Source of the DNA: Verrucomicrobiota bacterium
Lineage (GTDB): Bacteria > Verrucomicrobiota > Verrucomicrobiia > Limisphaerales > JACRJY01
Direction: 5' to 3'
Length of the DNA stretch: 64,000 bases
NCBI GenBank assembly: GCA_016235585.1
Contig: JACRJY010000037.1
Coordinates: 1-64,000 of the forward strand
The notes under the pieces were generated by a model, which was not told where the DNA came from, made no database searches, and saw nothing but the letters and a program-made list of their open reading frames with translations. The position numbers were made by a program, and so were the translations under genes. Of this stretch, positions 9,455-18,187 are shown piece by piece. Every line of letters starts with the position of its first letter. Position 1 is the stretch's first letter.

Positions 9455-10255
9455 CTAATCATGCTGCCCCTCGCTCACGCTCCAGCCGCCGTCCACCGCG
9501 AGCACCTGGCCGGTGACGAACCGCGCCGCGTCGCTCATGAAAAACACCGCCGCCGCGTCGCAATCCTCCGGCACGCCGATGCGCCCGCCGTCGAGCGGCT
9601 GCTTGGTTTTGATGAATTTCAAAATCGCGTCGTCATCCTGCGCCCGCGCGCTCATCGGCGTGGCGACCAGCGCGGGCGCAAGCACGTTGAAGCGGATGTC
9701 GTGCGGCGCGTAAAAGGCCGCCGCCGATTTGGTCAGCCCGATGATCGCCGCCTTGGCCGTCGCGTAGGCGTGCGTGCTGAAAAAAATCGGCGACGGCGAG
9801 AAACCGAGCACGCTGCCCATGTTCAGCACGCTGCCTCCCCTGCCCTGCTTGAGAAACTGCCGCGCCGCCGCGCGGTTCGAGTAGAACATCGCGGTGAGAT
9901 TTTCGTTCAGCGTGTAGCTCCACCCCTCGTCGGTCACTTCGTGCAACGGCCCGTCGCCATGCCGTCGTCCGCTGCCGCCGGCGATGTGATAAAGCCCGTG
10001 AAAGCCGCCAAACTTTTTGAACGCGGTGGCGATTGCCTTCTCCGCCGTCCGCGGTTTGCCGGCGTCACCCACGAGCGCGGCACACGCCTTGCCGAGTTCA
10101 CGCTGCGCTGCCGCTGTTTTCGTTCTGTCACGCCCGACGAGGACGACCCGCGCGCCTTCGGCGACGAACGCCCGCGCCGCCGACAGCCCCAGCCCGCCGG
10201 TGCCGCCGATGAGGACGAGGGTTTTGCCGTGCAGCTTTTTCATGCTCGCTCCCAA
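9455..10255 (-). CDS. SDR-family oxidoreductase
   Basis: TLVLIGGTGGLGLSAARAF, YATAKAAIIGLTKS, C-terminal VTGQVLAVDGGWSV. Confidence 0.9.
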   Translation of the reverse strand: MGASMKKLHGKTLVLIGGTGGLGLSAARAFVAEGARVVLVGRDRTKTAAAQRELGKACAALVGDAGKPRTAEKAIATAFKKFGGFHGLYHIAGGSGRRHGDGPLHEVTDEGWSYTLNENLTAMFYSNRAAARQFLKQGRGGSVLNMGSVLGFSPSPIFFSTHAYATAKAAIIGLTKSAAAFYAPHDIRFNVLAPALVATPMSARAQDDDAILKFIKTKQPLDGGRIGVPEDCDAAAVFFMSDAARFVTGQVLAVDGGWSVSEGQHD

Positions 10256-10915
10256 TCAAATCCCATGCCCGCGCACGGTGCATCCCGGCGGTTCGGCAAT
10301 GGTGCGGAGAAGATATTTCCCGCCGGCGGGACAGTGCGGCAGCGCGTTGCTGCGGAGGAGGACGACCAGTTCGGCGGGAACGATTTGGTTGGTGCCGACC
10401 TTTCTGGCCTCGAACGCCCAGCGTTGCGTGGCGGAATCGAGCACTTTCAGGCTGGCCACGCAGACGGCCTGGCCTTCGGGAATTTTTCCCGTGTCGAACT
10501 TGCTTTTGAGGCTGTTGCTGAATTCCTCCAGCCACGACCCGGCCTTGGCCGGTGAAGCCGAAGAATAGAGCGTCGCGTGGCCGTGCATGTCGCACGTCGT
10601 CGCCAGATCAAGCGAGCCGAGCGTGTAGCGCCCGCCCTGCGGGCAGTGCAGCATCCACGGCCAGCGCAGATACGCGCGGAGCGCCTGCTCGTCCGGCACG
10701 TCGAGGGAGCCGCGGTTGTGGTTGGTGCTCCACTGCGTGACGGCTTCGTCCACGAGCGCGAGCCGCCCCCGGCAGTCGTGCGGAAAGCGGCGGTCGGGGT
10801 CGGGGTCAATCGGTAGCAGCGCGAAGACCGCCAGTTGCGCCAGCGCCACCCCAATCCAAAGGTAGAAGCGCCCGCGTTTCGCCGCCGGGCGTTCGGGCTG
10901 GAGATTGGACTTCAT
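10256..10915 (-). CDS. Membrane-anchored hypothetical protein with two CPxGGxY...Cxx(H/R)GH motifs
   Basis: Start at MKSNLQ; one N-terminal TM helix; pseudopilin-like. Confidence 0.6.
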   Translation of the reverse strand: MKSNLQPERPAAKRGRFYLWIGVALAQLAVFALLPIDPDPDRRFPHDCRGRLALVDEAVTQWSTNHNRGSLDVPDEQALRAYLRWPWMLHCPQGGRYTLGSLDLATTCDMHGHATLYSSASPAKAGSWLEEFSNSLKSKFDTGKIPEGQAVCVASLKVLDSATQRWAFEARKVGTNQIVPAELVVLLRSNALPHCPAGGKYLLRTIAEPPGCTVRGHGI

Positions 10916-11029
10916 GCGCGCTCTGGATTGTGTCGCCGCAAAGCTGCCGGATTTCCCGGCGAAAGAGAACAGCAAATTAAAACCCCATGATCACGCCTGA
11001 TTCCCGGCCCGATTTTGATGAAGGAGGAT

Positions 11030-11139
11030 CTCTGCAAAGCACCACAAGAAATCTGTAGCGGCGGTCTGTGACCGACGAACCTTTCGGAAATTCGGACATT
11101 GACGGCAGTCACAGACCGCCGCTGCGGCGCTTTGCAGAG
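11030..11139. repeat. Intergenic inverted-repeat element
   Basis: agcggcggtctgtgac (11057-11072) / gtcacagaccgccgct (11108-11123) plus tctgcaaagc (11031-11040) / gctttgcaga (11129-11138). Confidence 0.85.
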
Positions 11140-11317
11140 GTTTCGAAAGGAGATTGATTTACGGGGGGCGGGGGAAACGTGCCACCATGCAGGGTTGGGT
11201 TCTTCCCGCGCTCTCCTGTTCAATCTGTTTTCAAAAACTTTCGCCTCCCAAGCCCGACAGGCTGCTAGCAGCAGATGGCCGTCAAGGCGGCGCCCGCCGT
11301 GGAGTTGAGGGCGAGTT

Positions 11318-11563
11318 ATGAATGCTGTTTCAACTGAACACGAAGCCCGCCCCATGTCGCCGCGCCTGCTCGACACCCGGCCCATCTTCGCCGCCGGACA
11401 GGCACCGTGCCAGGTGATTGACGACGCGGTGGCGGCATTGGCACCGGGGCAGCCCTTCGAGTCGATTCCGCTCTACGCCAAACTCGGCAGCCAGGGCTTC
11501 TCCCACCGCGCCGAGCAGTTGCCCGACGGCTCCTGGCGCGCGGAGTTCCGCAAATCCGGCTGA
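11318..11563 (+). CDS. DUF2249-like small protein
   Basis: LLDTRPIFAAGQAPCQVIDDAVAALAPGQPFE...KLGSQGFSHRAEQLPDGSW. Confidence 0.6.
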   Translation: MNAVSTEHEARPMSPRLLDTRPIFAAGQAPCQVIDDAVAALAPGQPFESIPLYAKLGSQGFSHRAEQLPDGSWRAEFRKSG

Positions 11564-11569
11564 ACGACA

Positions 11570-11670
11570 ATGCCAAAAGAAACCAGGCCGATCGTTTATG
11601 TCTGCTCTGGTTGCTCCGATGCGGGCGAACTGGCGGATCGCACTGCCCGGCGGCTCTCGCGGGACGGGGT
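11570..11670 (+). pseudogene. 5' remnant of a DGC-domain putative zinc-binding protein
   Basis: MPKETRPIVYVCSGCSDAGELADRTARRLSRDG matches the DGC family N-terminus from memory, then family resemblance stops. Confidence 0.6.
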
Positions 11671-11745
11671 GGGGAGCAGGCCGCGCACTCCGTCAATGTG
11701 CGGATTTCGAGCACAAAGCGCCGCGCTTCGCGCTCTCTCTGCGCC

Positions 11746-13794
11746 TCAGTCCAGCGCCGCGCGCATGGCGGCGAAAAGATTTTTTCCCGACTCGATCTTC
11801 ACCGGTTGCTTGGACTTCGCATCGCCGTCCTCCACCAGTTCTTCGGGCAGTTCCTTGAGGAAGGGCGACGGATGGCAGGGCATCACCTGCCCATATTTCT
11901 TCCGCCCGCCGCAGTGCGAAATCATCAGCTCCCGCTTCGCGCGCGTGATGGCCACGTAGAAGAGCCGCCGCTCCTCGTCCATCGTGCCCTCGACCTTCGA
12001 GCGCGAGTGCGGCAGCAGGCCGTCCTCCAAGCCCACGACATACACGTGCGGATACTCGAGGCCCTTGCACGAGTGCATCGTGATGAGCGTCACGGCGTCG
12101 CCGGCCTCCTTCTCCTCCTCGCGTTCGGAGTCGAGCGTGATGTTCTCCAGAAACCCGTCGAGCCGGTCGGACATCGGCTTGCCCACGCCGTCGCGGTCCA
12201 TCGTGGCAAGCAGGTCGCGCAGGCTGCGGATGCGGTTCTCGGCGTTCTCCTGGTTCTTCTCGCTGCGGCGGAGTTCGTTGTAGTAACCGGTCTCGTTGAG
12301 GAACTTCTCCGACCACTGCTGGAGCGCGTCGGGTTTCGAGGCGAGCGCTTCATCGGCGAGCTTCGCACGAGTCTCCTCCACGAAGCCGATGAACTCCTGA
12401 ATCGCCTCGCGGGCGCGGCCCTGAAAACTGTTCTGCACATCCGTGTGGCGCATCGCGGTGAAGACCGAGCAATGCCGCTCCTGGCTCGCGCCGAGCAACC
12501 GCTCCATCGTCACGTCGCTCAGGCCACGCGCCGGGACGTTCGCGATGCGCAGCAGGCTCACGTCGTCGTGCGGGTTCAGGAACGTCTTCACGTAGGCGAG
12601 GAAGTCGCGCACCTCGCGGCGGTCAAAGAAGCTCTGCCCGCCGATGAGGTGGTAGCGGATGCCGGCCTTCCGCAGCTCCATCTCGATGGGTCGCGACTGG
12701 AGGTTCGTGCGGAAGAGAATCGCCTGGTCGCCCCACGGCACGCGCTGCGTCATGCGCTTGAACTCGATGGTCTCGGCCACCGTGCGCGCCTCGGTGTCGT
12801 CGGTGTCGAAGGCGTGGAGCTGAATCTTCGTGCCTTGGCCGTTCTGCGACCAGAGGTTCTTCCCACGACGGCGGGCGTTGTTCTTGATGACCGCGTTGGC
12901 GGCCTGGAGAATGGTGTTCGTCGAGCGGTAGTTCTGCTCCAGCTTCACGACCTTCACCTCGGGGTAGTGCTTTTCGAGATCGAGCAAGTTGGCGACTTCC
13001 GCGCCGCGCCAGCCGTAGATGGACTGGTCGTCGTCGCCGACGACGCAGAGGTTGCGGTGCTTGAGCGTGAGCGCGTGGACGAGCTGGAACTGCGCGGCGT
13101 TGGTGTCCTGATACTCGTCCACCATCACGTAGCGGAAGCGCGCGCGGCAGGCGTCGAGCGCCTCGGGATGCTCGTTGAAGAGGCGCAGCGTGAGCAGGAT
13201 GAGGTCGTCGAAGTCCACCGCGTTGCAAGCCTTCAGCGCGGACTCGTATTTCTTGCGGACGTGCTCGGCGAGCGCGGAGACATTGGGGTCTTTGAACGCC
13301 GCCTCGGCCGCTGCGCCGCCGTTCTTGAACTTGCTCAACAGTGTGAGCACCGCGCGCGGATCGGTCTGTTCACCCTTCGCGGAGACGTTCGCGAGGATCT
13401 TCTTGATCGCGCCGAGCTGCTCGGACTCGTCGTAGATGACGAAGTTCTTCTTGTAGCCGAGCAGCTCGATGTGCTGCCGGAGTATGCGGACGCAGAGGGA
13501 GTGAAAGGTGGAGACGGTGGGGCGGGAGGGCTTCTTGTCGGGGTCTTGGGTCTGGCGTCTGGGGTCTCGGGGGAGCAGGGCGTTGACGCGTTCGAGCATC
13601 TCTCGCGCAGCCTTGTTGGTGAAGGTGACGGCGAGGATGTTTTCCGGCGCGATGCCGCGCTGCACCATGTGTGCGATGCGGAACGTGATGACGCGCGTCT
13701 TGCCCGTGCCCGCGCCCGCGAGGATGAGCACTGGCCCGTTGTGCGTCTCCACCGCGTGGCGTTGTTGAGGATTGAGCGAACCAAGATTCAGCAT
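11746..13794 (-). CDS. uvrD: UvrD/PcrA-family ATP-dependent DNA helicase
   Basis: LNPQQRHAVE, LAGAGTGKTRVITFRIA, FTNKAAREM, VDEYQDTN, VVGDDDQSIYGWRGA, MHSCKGLEYPHVYVVGLEDG; likely start MLNLGSLNPQQ. Confidence 0.95.
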   Translation of the reverse strand: MLNLGSLNPQQRHAVETHNGPVLILAGAGTGKTRVITFRIAHMVQRGIAPENILAVTFTNKAAREMLERVNALLPRDPRRQTQDPDKKPSRPTVSTFHSLCVRILRQHIELLGYKKNFVIYDESEQLGAIKKILANVSAKGEQTDPRAVLTLLSKFKNGGAAAEAAFKDPNVSALAEHVRKKYESALKACNAVDFDDLILLTLRLFNEHPEALDACRARFRYVMVDEYQDTNAAQFQLVHALTLKHRNLCVVGDDDQSIYGWRGAEVANLLDLEKHYPEVKVVKLEQNYRSTNTILQAANAVIKNNARRRGKNLWSQNGQGTKIQLHAFDTDDTEARTVAETIEFKRMTQRVPWGDQAILFRTNLQSRPIEMELRKAGIRYHLIGGQSFFDRREVRDFLAYVKTFLNPHDDVSLLRIANVPARGLSDVTMERLLGASQERHCSVFTAMRHTDVQNSFQGRAREAIQEFIGFVEETRAKLADEALASKPDALQQWSEKFLNETGYYNELRRSEKNQENAENRIRSLRDLLATMDRDGVGKPMSDRLDGFLENITLDSEREEEKEAGDAVTLITMHSCKGLEYPHVYVVGLEDGLLPHSRSKVEGTMDEERRLFYVAITRAKRELMISHCGGRKKYGQVMPCHPSPFLKELPEELVEDGDAKSKQPVKIESGKNLFAAMRAALD
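13541..13568. repeat. 4 x 7-bp tandem repeat inside uvrD
   Basis: gggtctt gggtctg gcgtctg gggtctc. Confidence 0.9.
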
Positions 13795-13846
13795 CGGCGC
13801 GCGGAGTGTAGTGGGCCGAGAATCACTGGCAAGGAGAAGCGGCATG

Positions 13847-13884
13847 AACCACGGAAAACACGGAGCACACGGAGAAACACCGAG
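13847..13884. repeat. AACCACGGAAAACACGGAGCACACGGAG-type repeat
   Basis: 26 of 27 bp identical to 25813-25839. Confidence 0.85.
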
Positions 13885-13890
13885 GCGGTT

Positions 13891-14424
13891 TCACTCGGAA
13901 TTCTTTTTCAAGTCTTCTTCCAGAAACTTGGTGACATCCTTGAAGCGGGCTTTGTTCTCGGCGCAGACCTCCATCAGGGCGCGGTGGGCTTCGAGGCAGT
14001 TGCGGGAGTTCTCTGCCTTGGAAACCTGGCCTTTGGTCAACGCCACTTCCTCAAGTTTCACTCCGGCATCCGGCGAACAACGCAAGACGCCGAACAGTGA
14101 AAGCACGCCGAGGTTGTCGAGCATGTCGGACACGCGCTCGCTGGGGTTAAGCAGCTCGATGGAGCGCGGCTCGCCGGGCTGCTCGGTCTCCGCCATGTCG
14201 AGGCTGATGCGCGCGAGGACGCCGAGGAACGTGCTGTCCATCAGCAGGCAGTCGGTGAGGTCGAGCACGAAGCGCCGGCGGCCCTGCGCACGGAGGCCGT
14301 TGATGAGCGCCTTGAAGTCCACGCTGACGGTGAAGTTCGCGCGCCCGGAAATCTTCACCCACACCGCGTCCTCCCGCACGCAGACTTGCAGGCGGGCGGC
14401 GGAATTGTTGGAAGTGCCGTTCAT
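13891..14424 (-). CDS. STAS-domain (anti-anti-sigma factor-like) protein
   Basis: RFVLDLTDCLLMDSTFLGVLARI in the conserved STAS position. Confidence 0.85.
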   Translation of the reverse strand: MNGTSNNSAARLQVCVREDAVWVKISGRANFTVSVDFKALINGLRAQGRRRFVLDLTDCLLMDSTFLGVLARISLDMAETEQPGEPRSIELLNPSERVSDMLDNLGVLSLFGVLRCSPDAGVKLEEVALTKGQVSKAENSRNCLEAHRALMEVCAENKARFKDVTKFLEEDLKKNSE

Positions 14425-14442
14425 GACTTCTCTCGGTGGTGG

Positions 14443-15624
14443 TCAGGCGGCGAGTTTCTTCTCCATGTCGTCGCGGCGGATGATTTGCGTCAGCGTCTGC
14501 TGCAAGATGAGCCGCGCCTCGCCCGCGCTGCCGAGGCCGACGAGCCGGCAGTTGGCGTCGAGCAGCAGCTCCATCGCACGGACGAGTTCGTCACGGCTGT
14601 AACGCTGCGCCTGCGGCAGCGCCTTGAAGAGCACGTAGGCGTTCATCGCGAGCGGGTTGAACCGCTTGTCCGCCGGCATCGCGTCGGCGGGGACGCGCTC
14701 CAGTTGCGCCTTGAACTTGTCGTAGGCGCCGTAGCCCTCGAAGCTGAAGTTCGCCTTGAGCCAGCCGGCGGCGAGCATCTCCTTGAGGAACACCATGGCG
14801 CGCACCTTGGAAATCAGCCCGTAGAGCAGGCCGATTTCCGACTTGTCCTTGTCAATCTTCGCGCGGATTTCCCACAGCTCCTCGTCGAGCGTGCGGAGGG
14901 CGCGCGGCAAATCGCGGTCGCCCACGGCGTCGCCGAGCGCGAAGGCCTTCGCCAGCTTGTTGCGCGTGACGATGGCGTCCACGTCGACGGTCTCGATTTC
15001 CGCGCGGGTGCCAACGTAGGCGGCGAGCTTGTCCACCTCGCTGGCGAGCTGGCGCAGGTTCGGGCCGACGTAGTTGACAAGCCGGGCGAGCGCCTCGGTG
15101 GAAATGGCTTTCTGAAGGGCGCGCAGTTGCTTGAGCGCGGCGTTCTCGGCCTTGCCCGCCCAGTCCTTGGTTTCGAGCGAGAGCGCGGCGTAAAGTTCGA
15201 CTTCACCGATTTTCTCCAGCGTCTTGAAAAAGGTTTTCCGCTTGTCTGCCTTGCCCGCGCTGATGAGGAGGCGGACGTTGTCCCAGCGGAAGCTTTTCAA
15301 CTCCTGCGCGATTTCGCCGAGCGTCTCGGTGACGGCCCCGGCCTCGGCGGTGCGCTCCTCGCCGAGGAAGTTGCAGTTCTGAAACCACACCACCTTCGCG
15401 CCGCCGAAGAACGGCAGCGTCTGCAACGCCTCGCGCAGTTTGGCGAGCGCCCGCAGCGCCTCGCCACTGTTCCCGGCGGCGGCGTCCACGATTTCGTGAT
15501 CCATGCCGCCCGCCTCCTGGCACCAGCGCTGATACAGTTCGCGGGCGCGCTGCTTGACGGCAAATTCATCATCGCCGCAGACAAGGTGGACCGAAGCCCC
15601 GGAGTTGGAGCCAGTGGCTGCCAT
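14443..15624 (-). CDS. holA: DNA polymerase III subunit delta
   Basis: VHLVCGDDEFAVKQRARELY; KVVWFQNCNFL; LISAGKADKRKTFFKTLEK; LARLVNYVGPNLRQLASEVDKLAAYVG. Confidence 0.85.
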   Translation of the reverse strand: MAATGSNSGASVHLVCGDDEFAVKQRARELYQRWCQEAGGMDHEIVDAAAGNSGEALRALAKLREALQTLPFFGGAKVVWFQNCNFLGEERTAEAGAVTETLGEIAQELKSFRWDNVRLLISAGKADKRKTFFKTLEKIGEVELYAALSLETKDWAGKAENAALKQLRALQKAISTEALARLVNYVGPNLRQLASEVDKLAAYVGTRAEIETVDVDAIVTRNKLAKAFALGDAVGDRDLPRALRTLDEELWEIRAKIDKDKSEIGLLYGLISKVRAMVFLKEMLAAGWLKANFSFEGYGAYDKFKAQLERVPADAMPADKRFNPLAMNAYVLFKALPQAQRYSRDELVRAMELLLDANCRLVGLGSAGEARLILQQTLTQIIRRDDMEKKLAA

Positions 15625-15630
15625 CGGATT

Positions 15631-16098
15631 TTACTCCTTCTCTCCGCCTTCCGCCTCCGCGCCGCCCTCGTTGATGCGCTGGAGAACCTCGGTCATGTCC
15701 TCGACCTGCTCGAAGAGCGCGGAGGCGACAAAGATGGGCCGCTTGAATGCCGCCGCCAGCGCGAGGCAGTCGCTGGGGCGCGCGTCAATCTCGACGATTT
15801 TCTTGCCCAGCTCGTTCTGCTGCTGGAGCAGCAGGCGCGCGAAGTAGGTCGAGTTCCGCAGCTCCGTGATGAGCACGCGCTCGACCGTGATGCCGAAACC
15901 TTTGAACACATTCGCCATCAAATCGTGCGTGAGCGGGCGCTCCTTCGGCGTGTCACGCAGGAACATGCTGATGACGGCGGCCATGTTGTGCTCGACGGAG
16001 ATGACGAACACCTTGTCGTCGTTGCCCACAAAGATGGCGCTCCCGCTGTTGGCCGGGAGGATGCCGCGAATCTGGACGGGCACGACTTCTTTCTTCAT
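15631..16098 (-). CDS. Bifunctional nuclease-family (DUF151/BFN) protein
   Basis: MAAVISMFLRDTPKERPLTHDLMANVFKGFG...IDARPSDCLALAAAFKRPIFV. Confidence 0.88.
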   Translation of the reverse strand: MKKEVVPVQIRGILPANSGSAIFVGNDDKVFVISVEHNMAAVISMFLRDTPKERPLTHDLMANVFKGFGITVERVLITELRNSTYFARLLLQQQNELGKKIVEIDARPSDCLALAAAFKRPIFVASALFEQVEDMTEVLQRINEGGAEAEGGEKE

Positions 16099-16200
16099 GG
16101 GGCAAGCTTACGACTGGGACGGAAAAAGACAAGTGCGCTCTCGGAAAGTTCACCAGCTTGGGCGCATCTTGCGGCACGCCGTCAAATCCGATTTTTCCAG

Positions 16201-16265
16201 CGAACCACGCGAAAAACGCGAAAGGGCAGATTGATTTTTCGCGTGCTTCGCGTGTTTCGTGGGCC
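16201..16265. repeat. Intergenic inverted repeat with about 9-bp periodic right arm
   Basis: cgaaccacgcgaaaaacgcgaaaggg / ttttcgcgtgcttcgcgtgtttcgtgggcc. Confidence 0.75.
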
Positions 16266-16287
16266 ATTCCCGGCTTGAGTTGCCCGC

Positions 16288-16797
16288 CTACGGCACCAGT
16301 TCCTTCGTCATCACAAAGTCATCCATCACGAAGCCGCCGCCGATGTCCACGCACACGGATTCCGCGACGGTGTAGCCGTTGCGCTGATACGCGGCGATGG
16401 CCTTGGTGTTGCGTTTGTTGACCGAGAGAATCAGCCGCCGCGCGCCGAGCGTGCGCGCCGCGTCCTCGCAATGCCGCAACAGCCGGCTGCCCAGTCCGCG
16501 CCCGTGGCACGCAGGCAGAAGGTAAAGCTTGTGCAGCTTGAAAACCCCCGGCTTCTCCGCCGGCCCGTAGGACGCGAAGCCGACGGATTCTTCACCGACG
16601 AACAGGCATTCGTAACGGATGCTCTTGGCGTGAATCTCCTCCCGCAGCGTGTCGAGCGCATACATCCGCGCCAGCATGAATTCAATCTGCGTCGGGGAAA
16701 TGATGCCGGGATAATGCGCACGCCAGATGACGCCGGCCAGCCGCACGATGGCCGGCAAATCCTCCTCTGTGGCGGGGCGAATGCGGGCGTCGCTCAT
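16288..16797 (-). CDS. GNAT-family N-acetyltransferase
   Basis: LYLLPACHGRGLGSRLLRHCEDAAR...LSVNKRNTKAIAAYQRNGYTV. Confidence 0.92.
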   Translation of the reverse strand: MSDARIRPATEEDLPAIVRLAGVIWRAHYPGIISPTQIEFMLARMYALDTLREEIHAKSIRYECLFVGEESVGFASYGPAEKPGVFKLHKLYLLPACHGRGLGSRLLRHCEDAARTLGARRLILSVNKRNTKAIAAYQRNGYTVAESVCVDIGGGFVMDDFVMTKELVP

Positions 16798-16804
16798 GGC
16801 GGAA

Positions 16805-18067
16805 TCACGCCAGATACGGAATCGTCAGCGGCCCCTGCGGCAGCACGGCCACGCGCGCGGCGGGGCCGAGTTTTTCCAGTTCGGCCTTCACGGTCACGGC
16901 GATGTCGCGGCAGGGCGCGAGATGTGCGGCGCGGAGGACTTCATCCGAAAGCGAACTGTGGACGAGCACTTTCGCCCGGCGCTGGATGAGCGCCTGGATT
17001 TGCGCCTGCCACTGTTCCGGCTTCACGAAGCCGGGCGTGGCGAGCATCCCCAGGATTTCCTCCGGGCTGGACGCGCTGCGGAGCAGTTTGTCCAGCGGGC
17101 TGCCCGCCGGGACGCCCTCGCTGCACTCGCACGCGAGAATCAGCGTGCCGCCCGACTTGAGGATGCGCGCGCCCGCGCTCATGCCCTTCACGCCCTGATA
17201 GAGGTTCATGTCGAGCGGATAGCCGCTGTTCGTCGTCACCACCACGTCGAATGGCGAGGCCACCCTCTGCATCGCGGATTTACGGACGAACTCTGTGCCC
17301 ACCTTGTGCGCCGCGAGCAAATCGCCCGCGAACACGCCGGTGATCTGCCGCTGCTCGTTGAGCGTGACATTGAGCAAAAAACTCGGCCCGCAGCGCAGCG
17401 CGAGGTCGCGCAGTTCCTCCCAGAGCGGGTTGCCGTCGTTGACGCCGAAGACGGCGCGCGGGTCGCCGATGTTTTTCGCGCCGTGGTTGCTCATCACCGT
17501 CTTCAACCCCGCGACGCCCGGCACCAGCCCCTTCGGCCCGCCGCTGAACCCGGCGAAGAAATGCGGCTCGATGAACCCGGTGGGAATGCGGATGTCCGCC
17601 TCGACGGCGATTTTGTTGACCAGCGCGGGCGTGCCGTCGCGCGTCGTGCCGAGCTGCACGAGCGCGGCGGGGTCTTCGCAGTCGTGGTTCACGACGCGGT
17701 AGTTTTTCAGCAACTCCGCGCCGAGCATCTTCTCCAGTTCGGCGGGCGTGTTGGGCCGGTGCGTGCCGAGCTGGTTGAGCAGCGTGATGTTTTCGCGCGG
17801 GACGTGCGCGAGGCGCTCCAGCAGCCATGGAAGAATGCGGTCGTTCGGCGTGGCGCGCGTGATGTCGGTGAAGGTAATGCACACGCGGTCGGTGGGCTTG
17901 ACCACCTCACGCAATGGGCGCGCGCCGATGGGCTGATCGAGCGCCGCGAGCACGGCGGCCTTTTCATCCGGCAGGCCGGGATTGTGCGCCGGCTCGATGA
18001 CCGTGGTGCGGCCCTCGGGAAACTCGACGGGCAGATGGCCGCGTCCGTAGGCAAGGTTGATTTTCAT
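16805..18067 (-). CDS. LarA/DUF2088-family protein (nickel-dependent lactate racemase family)
   Basis: MKINLAYGRGHLPVEFPEGRT...ITFTDITRATPNDRILPWLLERL...LNQLGTHRPNT...GFIEPHFFAGFSGGPKGLVPGVAG. Confidence 0.85.
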   Translation of the reverse strand: MKINLAYGRGHLPVEFPEGRTTVIEPAHNPGLPDEKAAVLAALDQPIGARPLREVVKPTDRVCITFTDITRATPNDRILPWLLERLAHVPRENITLLNQLGTHRPNTPAELEKMLGAELLKNYRVVNHDCEDPAALVQLGTTRDGTPALVNKIAVEADIRIPTGFIEPHFFAGFSGGPKGLVPGVAGLKTVMSNHGAKNIGDPRAVFGVNDGNPLWEELRDLALRCGPSFLLNVTLNEQRQITGVFAGDLLAAHKVGTEFVRKSAMQRVASPFDVVVTTNSGYPLDMNLYQGVKGMSAGARILKSGGTLILACECSEGVPAGSPLDKLLRSASSPEEILGMLATPGFVKPEQWQAQIQALIQRRAKVLVHSSLSDEVLRAAHLAPCRDIAVTVKAELEKLGPAARVAVLPQGPLTIPYLA

Positions 18068-18169
18068 GAACAAACAAGTGCGAGCCAATAAACACCAATC
18101 CCGCACGGCGGCCAAGGATTTTGCAGCGTGTGGAGTGCGGCTAGTTCTCGCCGCTCTCTAAAATCACAG

Positions 18170-18186
18170 ACAGGCGCGACGCCTGT
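18170..18186. repeat. Single-hairpin copy of ACAGGC...GCCTGT repeat
   Basis: acaggcgcgacgcctgt, resembling half of the 21444 and 30104 elements. Confidence 0.6.
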
Positions 18187-18187
18187 T

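Noticed and set aside
11611-14100. 829-aa plus-strand ORF
   Set aside because: Antisense to uvrD, which has all helicase motifs; no recognisable domain.
14386-16278. 630-aa plus-strand ORF
   Set aside because: Antisense to holA and the bifunctional nuclease gene.
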